Positions 7,308-15,748 of a stretch of DNA of 44,036 bases are shown here, piece by piece (position 1 is the stretch's first letter; each line of letters opens with the position of its first letter). Under the pieces are notes generated by a model. It was not told where the DNA came from. It was given only the letters and a program-made list of their open reading frames with translations, and did not search any database. The DNA is from CAYJBH01 sp964370825 (lineage in GTDB: Bacteria > Bacillota > Clostridia > Oscillospirales > Ruminococcaceae): assembly GCA_964370825.1 (NCBI GenBank), contig CAYJKY010000030.1, positions 1 through 44,036 of the forward strand, in the 5' to 3' direction. Made by a program: the position numbers and the translations under genes.

Positions 7308-8768
7308 CTATTCGATCACCTTTTTTAATGGGTAAGCAACCATTGATTCTAATACAAGCTCGCCCTGCTGAACATCCATGATAATATTACTGTTGTTTTC
7401 CTGTGGGTACATAGTTTTGGTGAACACACCGGTGTAATCAGATGTAAACAATTCTAAGGTGCAGCTATCAACAAAGATGTGAAGCTTGATGATTTCGCCT
7501 TCCGAGGTAAGTGGCATAGCCGAGCGCCTTGTTGTCGAATCATGAAAACGAGTGATGTCCATTGAGATAGTTTTGTCTTTAACGTTTATGTCAGCAACAA
7601 CCTCATTTTTGCCGCTTGCAAATGTTATAGCAACATTTTTAGCTGTGCTTTTTTCTGCGTTAATAGACAGTTCAAGTTCATAATGCAGGCCATCGCCAAT
7701 GTTAAAAGCCTTTCTTGTTGAAATTGTCTCATCGTTGATTTTAAGTGCTTCATCCTCGATGCGAAGATTATTTAAAGCACTAATTGGCTTTATTACAAGC
7801 TTGTTCTCATCGGTTAAGGTGAGCTCTCTCGGCACCGACATTGAGCTTATCCAGCCTTCTGCCTTAGTGGGTATTTCTTCATCCTTCCAGAAAGGTTGAA
7901 GCCAACCTATCATAACGGTACGCCCGGGTATTCCGGAGAAAGTTTGCGGCGCGTAGAAATCGTCACCATAGTCTAACGGAGCATAATACTCCTCGTTAAA
8001 CTTTCCGGTTGCCCTGTCTAACTTTCCTACCATGTAATAGGTTTTATGCTCCTTTGCACCCATAGGCGAGAAAATAAATACATCCTTATCGCCGATAGTG
8101 AAAAAGTCGGGGCACTCCCACATGTCGCCAAGTGTGCCGTCACTTTCGTTAAATATATTTAAAAAATCAAAATTTTCGCCGTCGATAGATTTAAAAATAA
8201 CAAGACAGCCATTTTTACCGTGTCTTGTTGCACACAACATGTACCAAATTCCATTCTCTATCCAAACCTTAGGATCTCTAAAGTCATAAAATGTGAACTC
8301 ATCAGGAGCTTTTACAATAGGGTTTTTTCCGCTTTTTTCAAAACTTATTCCATCTTTTGAAACAGCTTTACTCTGTTGCTGAATATTCTGCTCGCCCTCT
8401 TTGGCGATACAGCTGGTATAAAAAACATGCAACTCATCTTTATAATCCACTGCAGTGCCTGACCAACAACCGCCCTTGAAATAGTCATCATAGTCCTCAC
8501 TTGGCGCAAGAGCGACCGGAAGATCTTCCCAGCTGATTAAATCGTCGCTTACTGCATGACCCCAGTGCAAGCTTTTCCATATTGGTTGTGGGTTGTGTTG
8601 ATAGAACATGTGGTATTGCCCGCGCCAAAATATCATTCCGTTAGGATCATTCATCCATCCCGCCGGTGGCATAAAATGATAATTATTACGGAATTTACCT
8701 TTTTTAACGGCTTCCTTTGAATTTTTAACTGCTTCATTAGCTGCTTTTATTTTTAAATCATGGCTCAT
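7308..8768 (-). CDS. GH32 beta-fructosidase / sucrose(-6-P) hydrolase
   Basis: This 486-residue enzyme should cleave beta-fructosyl bonds in sucrose or fructo-oligosaccharides. All three GH32 catalytic motifs are canonical: WMNDPNG with nucleophile Asp41, FRDPKVW with stabilising Asp165, and WECPDF with acid/base Glu218. The five-blade propeller spans about residues 30-340, and a C-terminal beta-sandwich follows. There is no signal peptide, so it acts inside the cell on imported sugar. The ATG at 8768 follows AGGAG and overlaps the end of the LacI gene by 11 bases, showing translational coupling. Whether the substrate is free or phosphorylated cannot be settled; no PTS gene is nearby, so non-phosphorylated oligosaccharides delivered by the ABC importer are favoured. 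Confidence 0.92.
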   Translation of the reverse strand: MSHDLKIKAANEAVKNSKEAVKKGKFRNNYHFMPPAGWMNDPNGMIFWRGQYHMFYQHNPQPIWKSLHWGHAVSDDLISWEDLPVALAPSEDYDDYFKGGCWSGTAVDYKDELHVFYTSCIAKEGEQNIQQQSKAVSKDGISFEKSGKNPIVKAPDEFTFYDFRDPKVWIENGIWYMLCATRHGKNGCLVIFKSIDGENFDFLNIFNESDGTLGDMWECPDFFTIGDKDVFIFSPMGAKEHKTYYMVGKLDRATGKFNEEYYAPLDYGDDFYAPQTFSGIPGRTVMIGWLQPFWKDEEIPTKAEGWISSMSVPRELTLTDENKLVIKPISALNNLRIEDEALKINDETISTRKAFNIGDGLHYELELSINAEKSTAKNVAITFASGKNEVVADINVKDKTISMDITRFHDSTTRRSAMPLTSEGEIIKLHIFVDSCTLELFTSDYTGVFTKTMYPQENNSNIIMDVQQGELVLESMVAYPLKKVIE

Positions 8769-9843
8769 AATTTAAACTCCTGTTTATTGTTTTTATTTTG
8801 CTTGAGTTGCGATAAATTGTCTTTGTTGCCGCATAGATATTTTCGTACGGCTTATCCGAATTGTTTTTTCTCCAAAGCAAAACTTGGGCTGCCCGTATTC
8901 CAAGCTGCTTTTTAAATGTGTGGACCGTTGTTAGGGAGGGGGACATCAGCTCCGCCTCCGGAATATCATCGAAGCCGGTTACCGAAACATCCTCTGGAAC
9001 ACGGTATCCCATTTTTTTCAAGGCGCCTATCAGTGGAATTGCCAGTGTATCATTACAGGCGAAAAACACTTGCGGAAGTTTGCCACACCTTTTCAAACGG
9101 TCGATGATAAATTTTTCGTCCTTGTAATATTCAATCTCAACGCCATCATGGTCGATATATGTGAATTCCTTTTCGGTTATTAGATGTGCAGGATTAACCT
9201 CTAAGTTATGATAGCTCAGCGCCTGCATAAAACCTAAATATCGCTCGTAAAAACCTCTTGCAAACTCCTTGTAACCATAAAATCCGAAACTTCGATATCC
9301 GTTTTCGTAAAATGTTTCCACCATATTATGTACACTTTTGCTGTTTTCCATGCTGATAATGTCACGGTTGTTGGGTTTGAAATAATCCTCATAAGCAGTA
9401 TCTATGCTAACGATAGGAACGCCTATTTTACATAACTCGTCAATGTATTTTGTATCAAACAGCTCAATGCATATAACCCCTACCGCATAACCCTTTTTGA
9501 TAAAATCCGGAATTCGAAGATTTTTAATGTCATCGTTATTGACTACGTTTATTTGAAAGGAATGACCATTTTCCGCTGCAACTTTTTCTATCCCGGAGGT
9601 CACATACGTCCAAAAGTGCAACTTGATAGACGCCCTTGTTAATATAACTATGCTAAGTCCAGTGGAAAGGGAGATGTTCCGGCTTCTTTTTTGTTTGTAA
9701 TAGTCCATCTCGTTTGCCTTTTGAGCCACTAAAACTCTTGTTTTTTCAGGTATCAACGGAGAATGTTTTAGTGCGTTCGAAACCGTGTTACGGGAAAGCC
9801 CGAGCTCATCCGCTATATCTTGAATTGTAATTTTGTGTTTCAT
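8758..9843 (-). CDS. LacI-family transcriptional regulator of the fructan locus
   Basis: This 361-residue regulator begins with a LacI-type helix-turn-helix (ITIQDIADELGLSRNTVSNA, residues 5-24) and a hinge region. A periplasmic-binding-like sugar-sensing domain runs from about residue 60 to the end, with the family's FACND, GFDDIPEAELMSPSLTTV pattern. The ATG at 9843 has AAGGGG about 11 bases upstream. It is followed by an overlapping GH32 gene and preceded by its own promoter with an 18-bp palindrome just downstream of the -10, so autorepression is likely. The effector is probably sucrose, fructose or a short fructan, inferred only from context. Confidence 0.9.
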   Translation of the reverse strand: MKHKITIQDIADELGLSRNTVSNALKHSPLIPEKTRVLVAQKANEMDYYKQKRSRNISLSTGLSIVILTRASIKLHFWTYVTSGIEKVAAENGHSFQINVVNNDDIKNLRIPDFIKKGYAVGVICIELFDTKYIDELCKIGVPIVSIDTAYEDYFKPNNRDIISMENSKSVHNMVETFYENGYRSFGFYGYKEFARGFYERYLGFMQALSYHNLEVNPAHLITEKEFTYIDHDGVEIEYYKDEKFIIDRLKRCGKLPQVFFACNDTLAIPLIGALKKMGYRVPEDVSVTGFDDIPEAELMSPSLTTVHTFKKQLGIRAAQVLLWRKNNSDKPYENIYAATKTIYRNSSKIKTINRSLNYEP

Positions 9844-9895
9844 GGCAATGTAACCCCTTGTCCTGTAATTATAAAGTTTGTATGTTAATTCCTGT

Positions 9896-9913
9896 AGGAT
9901 AACGTGATATCCT
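9896..9913 (-). promoter_or_regulatory. Candidate LacI-type operator
   Basis: AGGATA-N6-TATCCT is an 18-bp palindrome with perfect 6-bp arms. It starts about 10 bases downstream of the -10 of the LacI gene promoter, so bound repressor would block initiation. Confidence 0.55.
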
Positions 9914-9923
9914 GTGTTTTTTT

Positions 9924-9952
9924 ATTATAGCACAGTGATTACAATTACGCAA
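9924..9952 (-). promoter_or_regulatory. Promoter of the LacI-GH32 unit
   Basis: Minus strand -35 TTGCGT, 17-base spacer, -10 TATAAT, in the 133-base gap between the two GH32-containing units. Confidence 0.7.
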
Positions 9953-9976
9953 TAAAGTGTACGCAAACAACATGCA

Positions 9977-11410
9977 TCATTTCCAAATGCATTGCATTTT
10001 TGCGAAGTTTGTCTCAGACGAATGTAATTCACAACCCTTTGCCAAAAGTCTGAGATTCGTTATGGGTTCCTTTAGCATAGCTCTTGCGGTTATTGCTTTT
10101 CCGTTAATGTAAAGCTCTAACATGGAACAATCGACAAACAGCTCAAAGGTGATTTTCTCCACGTCGGTAAACAAAAATGGCATCTCATATTCTTTGTCTG
10201 CCGATATTACTATCCTGTTTTCCTTGAAATCAAAACAAAGTCGGTATGCTGTATCGTGGTTAGTACATACATTGATTTCTAGATGTCCCTCGCTTTGAAG
10301 TTTGTTTTTTTGGGTGGACATACTAAGGGAGAATGCGTCGGTGGTATCTTTAATGGTGTGTCCTTTTGTCAGGTCAAGGTCATTACTGCAAACAATGTCG
10401 TATTTAAGGTTGTTTATCTCCTCGGCGACGGATTGAATTACACATCCACCCTCTAAGGTTATTACACGAGGTATGGAGTGGCCACCCTGCCAGTAACTCC
10501 CCTTGGCGACTCCGTACTCTCCACCGGTGACCCAACCGAACATAATTTGCCGACCTTTATCATCCTTCATATTTGGGTTAAATGAATAGTAGTCTCCAAG
10601 ATCAATATATTCGCGCGTCTCGTTCTCCGGAGCAAACTTTAATGTGTCATAATCGAAGCTGCCTACCCAATATGGGTTGCCGGAAACACCAATCATTAGC
10701 ACATATTTATCCGAAAGCTTTACAAGGTAGGGTAATTCCCAGAAGGAATCCTGCTTCGAGCTACTAATCTGTGAAGCAAACTCCCAGTTTACCATATCCG
10801 TCGAGGTGTATAGATTTGCACAACCATTATTTTTGTATACACCGCCTATAAGCTGATACCATTTGTCCTCATGCTTCCATACCTGAGCATCCCAGTGTGG
10901 TGGACTGTCGGAGGTCGGTCGCTCGGACATTATAAGTGTTTTCTCCCAGCTTAAAAGTGCCTTATCACTACTTATAGCCATCACTCCGTAGCACTCGTTG
11001 TGCTTGTCGACATTACCGGTGTAGTACGCCCTTGCATTACCTTCTTCATCAATAACGATGTTGCCGGAAAAAACGCCGTGGCGGTCATACTCCTGGTCCG
11101 GCCACATGGCAACCGGCAAATCCTGCCAGTGAAACAAATCGCGACTAACGGCATGCCCCCATGCAATGTACTCCTTTTCACCGCTCTGCATAGTGGGATT
11201 ATATTGATAAAAACAGTGGTATACACCGTCTATAAAAATTAACCCGTTGGGGTCGTTCATCCAACCTTCCGGTGCAACGAAATGATATTTCGGGTAGTTG
11301 CAATCGTTAGAAAGCATATATTTTCTTAGTTCTATAGCGTTATGAGAAAACACTTTTACGTCTGTAGACTTAAGTCCTTCCCTATACTTTTTCTGTTGCG
11401 CGCTTAGCAA
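9977..11410 (-). CDS. GH32 family enzyme with variant catalytic motifs, TTG start
   Basis: This is a 477-residue GH32 protein without a signal peptide. The first motif, WMNDPNG with Asp53, is canonical. The second motif reads HWDAQVW around Asp174, where RDP is usual, so the Arg and Pro are changed while the Asp remains. The third reads FWELPYL around Glu225 rather than WECPDF. The three catalytic acids are therefore kept but their flanks differ, which may shift substrate or linkage preference. The start is TTG at 11410, preceded by AGGAGG at 7 bases; no ATG fits. The gene follows the binding-protein gene after an intercistronic hairpin. It may act on a different fructan linkage from the second GH32 (inference). 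Confidence 0.85.
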   Translation of the reverse strand: MLSAQQKKYREGLKSTDVKVFSHNAIELRKYMLSNDCNYPKYHFVAPEGWMNDPNGLIFIDGVYHCFYQYNPTMQSGEKEYIAWGHAVSRDLFHWQDLPVAMWPDQEYDRHGVFSGNIVIDEEGNARAYYTGNVDKHNECYGVMAISSDKALLSWEKTLIMSERPTSDSPPHWDAQVWKHEDKWYQLIGGVYKNNGCANLYTSTDMVNWEFASQISSSKQDSFWELPYLVKLSDKYVLMIGVSGNPYWVGSFDYDTLKFAPENETREYIDLGDYYSFNPNMKDDKGRQIMFGWVTGGEYGVAKGSYWQGGHSIPRVITLEGGCVIQSVAEEINNLKYDIVCSNDLDLTKGHTIKDTTDAFSLSMSTQKNKLQSEGHLEINVCTNHDTAYRLCFDFKENRIVISADKEYEMPFLFTDVEKITFELFVDCSMLELYINGKAITARAMLKEPITNLRLLAKGCELHSSETNFAKMQCIWK

Positions 11411-11436
11411 TTTAACCTCCTGTTTTTGCTATTAAA

Positions 11437-11475
11437 GCAACCGACCTTTATCGTAATAATATAAAGACCGGTTGC
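11437..11475 (-). terminator. Intercistronic hairpin (leaky terminator)
   Basis: GCAACCGGTCTTTA pairs with TAAAGGTCGGTTGC around an 11-base loop, with one mispair or wobble, then a short TTTAAT run. It lies between the binding-protein gene and GH32. Such hairpins commonly make the upstream binding protein more abundant than the downstream enzymes. Confidence 0.6.
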
Positions 11476-11499
11476 CTGACAAAACAGCTATTTAAATAC

Positions 11500-13188
11500 T
11501 TATCCTGCGTTTGCCTGATTGATGTCGTATCCACCCTGAACTATGGAGATGAACTCTTCGAGTCCGCTTGCCTCAAGTTCGGATACATAGGTATCCCACT
11601 GTGCTTCGACATCTCCGTCAATGATAAAGGAGCGATAGTAGGTGTCGATAATTCTGTAGATATCGGTGGAAAGAATAGAAAGCCTGTCAACCTCCTCTAC
11701 GGTGTACCACAGTGGTGGTATGTAAGGATCGTCAAGATGGTCGGCCACGAATCCTGTAGTTACCATATCGCTGTAAATATCCATTGCGTTTGTTGGGTAC
11801 TCAACAACGGTGTCGTAGTAGTCGTTTAGGACAGCACAGGGATGTCTGCCGGCAAGTGTGTGTCTTGCACGCATATCGTCGTAGGTGTCAAGACCTTCCT
11901 GCAACTCGTTGAACACCATTACACCATCATCGTTAAGTACATACTGGTAATCCAATGCGCCCCAGTTAGCCTCTACCGATGTCTGTGGGTCATAAAGACC
12001 GTCGGCATAACGTGCCGCAACTTCCGGATACTCACATTCTGTGGTAATGGAAAATACAACCGGGTTATGCATCTCGGAAAGATTTTCACGGTTGCCGTAT
12101 TCTCCGCCGGGGCCGGAAAGAGATGGAATTACAGCATAATCCTCTCTACGCTCTGCATCAACGTTATCCTCAATGGCCCAAACTATGAAGGAGCCTACAA
12201 TAGGTGTCTCGTTTCTGAGCTTAGCGCTTAGCATACTTCTGTCGTTATTAAATATTTCGGGATCGATTAAACCGTCTTGATACATCTCATTAAAGTAGAT
12301 TGTGAAATCCTTAAATGCATCGGTGGTGGCGGTACAGAAGATATTGTTATCTGCGTCAAGACCAAGGCTGTCGCCGTAATCAACCTGACCAAACAGTGCC
12401 GAAAGTTTGCGGATGTCGCTGTTGTTTCTCCACGCGCCAAGGCCGGAGTTTCCATCCTTGCCGTTGGTGGTGAGCGGTATTTCATCATTAAGTCCGTTGC
12501 CGTTCGGGTCATCGTCGCGAAATGCTTCTAAAACATCTCTATACTCTTCAAGGGTTGTAGGCATATCCAAACCGAGGGCGTCTAACCATTTAGTATTGAT
12601 GTGGAAGGTGCCTTGGTTAAGGATAAGACCGTTCATCTCTTCTATATAAGGGAACCCCCAGAGATTTCCATCCGGTGCAGTTGCCTGAGCCTTGTAGTCA
12701 GGACGTTGTTCGAAGACACTTGATAATAATGGCATATGGTCTTCTACCAGGTCAGTAACCGGGATAAAGATATCCTCATCCATATATTTCATGATGTCGT
12801 TACGGTTGATAACGCCCATAAAAACATCCGGAAGATCAGATTTTGATGTAAGCATAAGATTTACCTTTTCTACCGCAGCATCAGCAGGAAGGGCTGTGTA
12901 CTCTACGGTAACACCGGTAATTCCATTCCATTTTTGCTCAAAAATCATTTCCTCAGCCGGCAAACCACGTGCATCTGCCGAGTAAACAATTGAAAGTGTT
13001 ACGGGTTGATTAACGATAGGGTAGCCTTCTTCGTTTAAAACCGAGGTAGAATCGGCGGTTGTATCGCCTGCATCGGAAGTAGCTGTGTCTGCTCCGTCAG
13101 TAGCTACATCACCATCCGAGGACTGGCAGGATGCCATGAGTGTGACCATTAAACAAAGTGCTAATAACAGTGATAATACTCGTTTCAT
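11500..13188 (-). CDS. ABC transporter sugar-binding lipoprotein (LplA/YtcQ-like)
   Basis: This is a 562-residue lipoprotein that should capture oligosaccharides outside the cell. The signal peptide ends LMASC with the lipidated Cys at residue 21, followed by an Asp/Thr/Ser linker to about residue 50. The length and the PNGNGLNDEIP calcium-like loop near residue 230 fit the LplA/YtcQ group of extracellular binding proteins. The ATG at 13188 has AGGAGG eight bases upstream. It follows two permease genes and precedes GH32, so the cargo is most likely sucrose, fructo-oligosaccharide or levan/inulin fragments (inference from context). Confidence 0.88.
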   Translation of the reverse strand: MKRVLSLLLALCLMVTLMASCQSSDGDVATDGADTATSDAGDTTADSTSVLNEEGYPIVNQPVTLSIVYSADARGLPAEEMIFEQKWNGITGVTVEYTALPADAAVEKVNLMLTSKSDLPDVFMGVINRNDIMKYMDEDIFIPVTDLVEDHMPLLSSVFEQRPDYKAQATAPDGNLWGFPYIEEMNGLILNQGTFHINTKWLDALGLDMPTTLEEYRDVLEAFRDDDPNGNGLNDEIPLTTNGKDGNSGLGAWRNNSDIRKLSALFGQVDYGDSLGLDADNNIFCTATTDAFKDFTIYFNEMYQDGLIDPEIFNNDRSMLSAKLRNETPIVGSFIVWAIEDNVDAERREDYAVIPSLSGPGGEYGNRENLSEMHNPVVFSITTECEYPEVAARYADGLYDPQTSVEANWGALDYQYVLNDDGVMVFNELQEGLDTYDDMRARHTLAGRHPCAVLNDYYDTVVEYPTNAMDIYSDMVTTGFVADHLDDPYIPPLWYTVEEVDRLSILSTDIYRIIDTYYRSFIIDGDVEAQWDTYVSELEASGLEEFISIVQGGYDINQANAG

Positions 13189-13271
13189 TTAATTCCTCCT
13201 TATTTACTTCTTATAAAAAAGATTAGCGTTTATTTGTTTACCTCCTTTCAGGATATATACCATATAAAAGA

Positions 13272-14156
13272 TTAACCTTTTATTGAACCAACCATAACAC
13301 CCTTAACAAAGTATCGCTGTAGGAATGGGTATAGTATAAGTAATGGTAGAGACGAAACCACGATGATTCCGTACTTAAGTTGCTCTGCAAGCTTAACCTT
13401 TGCTGCCAACGAAAGCGGGTCGGTTATCATGGACGAGGAAGCAGTGTTAATTATGAGAAGATTTCTTAATACAATCTGCAGTGGATACTTGTCCTCGGTG
13501 GTAAGGTACATCAACGCCTGGAAATATGAATTCCAGTGTCCTACAGCGTAAAACAGTGTAAGCACCGCTACGATAACACCAGAGGTGGGGAGAACAATGC
13601 CGAAAAAGAACTTAAAGTCGTTACAGCCGTCGATACGCGCCGCTTCTAACAGCTCGTGAGGTATATTACTTTGGAAAAAGTTTTTTGCGATTATAACGTT
13701 CCATACCGATATAGCATTAGGTAAAACCATGGCGAGAATTGTATCCATGATACCGAGGTCGTCCACCAATAGGTAGGTTGGGATAATACCACCGTTAAAC
13801 AGCATTGTGAAAAAGAACACCAGTATAAAAAAACCTCTTGCCGGAAGATCACTCCTTGATAGTGCATATGCTGAAGAGACGGTTAGCGCAATGTTAATAG
13901 CTGTACCTATCACCATATAAATTATTGAGTTTAGATAGCCTGTCCACAGTGGTTCATACTCAAATATCTTTTCATATCCGTCTAAAAACAGCTCTTTAGG
14001 GTATAAAAGAACTTCACCGGTGTTTACAATGTCCGGGTCGGTTATGGAGGCAACCAGCACAAAATAGAGTGGGTACAATATAATAATTGCTAAAAACAAC
14101 ATAAAAATGTAGTTTATAAAGTCAAATGCCTTGTCGCTCGAAAATTTAGTTTTCAT
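13272..14156 (-). CDS. Carbohydrate ABC transporter permease (LplC-like)
   Basis: This is a 294-residue membrane permease with about six hydrophobic segments and the EAA loop LLEAARIDGCNDFKFFFGIVLP near residue 180. It ends QRYFVKGVMVGSIKG, the family's usual C-terminus. The ATG at 14156 is preferred over the one four codons upstream, because AGGTG fits the former while the latter sits directly against its own purine run. It lies between the other permease gene (42 bases upstream) and the binding-protein gene (83 bases downstream). Confidence 0.88.
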   Translation of the reverse strand: MKTKFSSDKAFDFINYIFMLFLAIIILYPLYFVLVASITDPDIVNTGEVLLYPKELFLDGYEKIFEYEPLWTGYLNSIIYMVIGTAINIALTVSSAYALSRSDLPARGFFILVFFFTMLFNGGIIPTYLLVDDLGIMDTILAMVLPNAISVWNVIIAKNFFQSNIPHELLEAARIDGCNDFKFFFGIVLPTSGVIVAVLTLFYAVGHWNSYFQALMYLTTEDKYPLQIVLRNLLIINTASSSMITDPLSLAAKVKLAEQLKYGIIVVSSLPLLILYPFLQRYFVKGVMVGSIKG

Positions 14157-14198
14157 ATCACCTATCATCCTTTTTGGTAGCTACGTAAATATAACACT

Positions 14199-15101
14199 TT
14201 ACCACAATGATGTTCCACTGAACTTTTTGCTTAAGTAATTTGTAGACAGTATTAAAATCAGATTGACTACCGAGTTGAATAGTCCTATAGCAGTTGCATA
14301 GCTGTATTGAGCACTTACAAGACCGATTTTATAGACATAGGTTGCTATGATTTCGCTGGCATCCATGTTCATTCCCTGTTGCATAAGATAAGCCTTTTCG
14401 TACCCGATGGACATAAGGTTACCGACTGCGAGTATGAACATTATGACTATGGTGGGCATAATAGTTGGTATTTCTATATAACGTATTATTTTAAACTTTG
14501 AAGCACCATCTATAACTGCCGCCTCACGCATTCCGACGTCTACCGAAGTTAATGCCGCTATATATACGATTGCACTCCAACCCATAGTCTGCCATATTGC
14601 AGAGGCGATGTATACAGGTCTAAACCATTCTGCGCGTACCATAAAATTTATCGGTTCAAATCCAAACATCTGTATTATTGTGTTAACAAAACCGGATTCC
14701 GGTGCAAGGAAAAGGTTGAGCATACTTACCATTACCACGGTAGATATAAAATATGGTGCATATGTAATGGTTTGAACAAATGATTTAAATCTTTGACTTG
14801 GAACACTGTTAAGCAAAAGTGAAAATATGATTGGTATGGGAAATGATATAAGTAAAAGGAAAAAACTTAGATATATTGTGTTTTCAAATATCATTTTAAA
14901 GGTTGGAGTAAAGAAAAAGTTTGCGAAATGTTCGAGACCAATCCACTCACTACCCCAAATTCCTTTGCTGGCACTAAAATCCTTAAACGCAATCTGAAGG
15001 CCGTACATCGGCACATAACTGAACACAATCACTATAATTAGTGAAGGAAGCAAAAGTATAAGAAGTTGCCATTTGCTCAAAACCTGTTTGAATTTTTTCA
15101 T
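14199..15101 (-). CDS. Carbohydrate ABC transporter permease (LplB-like)
   Basis: This is a 300-residue permease with an N-terminal basic segment, about six membrane helices, and the EAA loop MREAAVIDGASKFKIIRYIEIP near residue 200. It is the partner of the downstream LplC-like permease. The ATG at 15101 follows AAAGGGGAAGAGG. It starts 38 bases after the VOC gene, so the promoter at 15587-15615 probably serves VOC, both permeases, the binding protein and GH32 together. Confidence 0.9.
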   Translation of the reverse strand: MKKFKQVLSKWQLLILLLPSLIIVIVFSYVPMYGLQIAFKDFSASKGIWGSEWIGLEHFANFFFTPTFKMIFENTIYLSFFLLLISFPIPIIFSLLLNSVPSQRFKSFVQTITYAPYFISTVVMVSMLNLFLAPESGFVNTIIQMFGFEPINFMVRAEWFRPVYIASAIWQTMGWSAIVYIAALTSVDVGMREAAVIDGASKFKIIRYIEIPTIMPTIVIMFILAVGNLMSIGYEKAYLMQQGMNMDASEIIATYVYKIGLVSAQYSYATAIGLFNSVVNLILILSTNYLSKKFSGTSLW

Positions 15102-15139
15102 CCTCTTCCCCTTTGATAGCTTATACGTACAAAATGTTT

Positions 15140-15523
15140 TTAAACTGTTTCAAGCTGCGTAAATTCGATAATTTCGCCCCCGGGTCCTTTTATGTTGAAA
15201 TACCAACATTTTGCGGGTGCAAATATTTTGGTACTTGTTATCTCGTCGACAATTTCACAGTTTATGGATTTGCAAAACTCAAATTGCTCATTTATATCGT
15301 CACAGCCTATTGCAAGATGAACTCTATTGTCTTTACTTGTTTCAAATTCGTTGAGAGGTTCATACAGTTCAATTGTGAAGTCGCTGTTCGTTATCATAGA
15401 AATGTGATAACCCCTGTAATTTTTTATGGATGCAGCGATTGTAAAGCCGAATTGTGCATAAAAATTTTCACTTTCTACAATATTCTTGCAATAAATTCCA
15501 ATATGTGCAACAAAATGTGTCAA
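15140..15523 (-). CDS. VOC/glyoxalase-family protein, TTG start
   Basis: This 127-residue protein has the vicinal oxygen chelate fold, two beta-alpha-beta-beta-beta modules. Likely metal ligands in the family order are visible: His7 (HIGIY), Glu near 53 (IELYEP), His near 69 (VHLAIG) and Glu near 122 (EIIEFTQ). VOC enzymes include glyoxalase I, epimerases and resistance proteins, and the reaction here cannot be assigned. A TTG start at 15523 directly follows a strong AGGAGGAGG; no in-frame ATG is better placed. It is the first gene of the fructan importer operon. Detoxifying methylglyoxal during fast sugar use is possible but unproven. Confidence 0.8.
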   Translation of the reverse strand: MTHFVAHIGIYCKNIVESENFYAQFGFTIAASIKNYRGYHISMITNSDFTIELYEPLNEFETSKDNRVHLAIGCDDINEQFEFCKSINCEIVDEITSTKIFAPAKCWYFNIKGPGGEIIEFTQLETV

Positions 15524-15586
15524 AACCTCCTCCTAAATTACGAGCTTTATGTTAAAAAAAACAATGCATTATTTATCATAGTATGA

Positions 15587-15615
15587 ATAATAACAGAAAG
15601 AAAGCCAGTTGTCAA
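15587..15615 (-). promoter_or_regulatory. Promoter of the VOC/importer/GH32 operon
   Basis: Minus strand -35 TTGACA, 17-base spacer, -10 TATTAT. It is 60 bases upstream of the VOC start and back to back with the promoter of the UroD-like gene. Confidence 0.7.
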
Positions 15616-15668
15616 TATAAATATCACAAAAAAATATTAAATATACGTTAAAAATATGAAAATGTTGA

Positions 15669-15697
15669 TTGACAAATTTAACTATATATAATATACT
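15669..15697 (+). promoter_or_regulatory. Promoter of the UroD-kinase pair
   Basis: -35 TTGACA, 17-base spacer, -10 TATACT, 50 bases upstream of the start codon. Confidence 0.72.
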
Positions 15698-15710
15698 ATC
15701 GCATATAGTA
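15694..15710 (+). promoter_or_regulatory. Palindrome over the -10 region
   Basis: TACTAT-N5-ATAGTA has perfect 6-bp arms and overlaps the -10 TATACT. It could be one of two operators with the site at 15712-15730, or a side effect of the A/T-rich promoter. Confidence 0.35.
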
Positions 15711-15711
15711 A

Positions 15712-15730
15712 TGCACAAATAATTTGTGCA
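15712..15730 (+). promoter_or_regulatory. 19-bp perfect palindrome, candidate operator
   Basis: TGCACAAAT-A-ATTTGTGCA has 9-bp perfect arms around one base. It lies between the promoter and the ribosome site of the UroD-like gene, where a repressor would block transcription. No regulator gene lies next to it. Confidence 0.6.
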
Positions 15731-15748
15731 AAAAAAAGGAGACATGAA

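Noticed and set aside
15113..15586. A 157-residue plus-strand reading frame
   Set aside because: It lies over the VOC gene and the importer promoter and has no family pattern or ribosome site.
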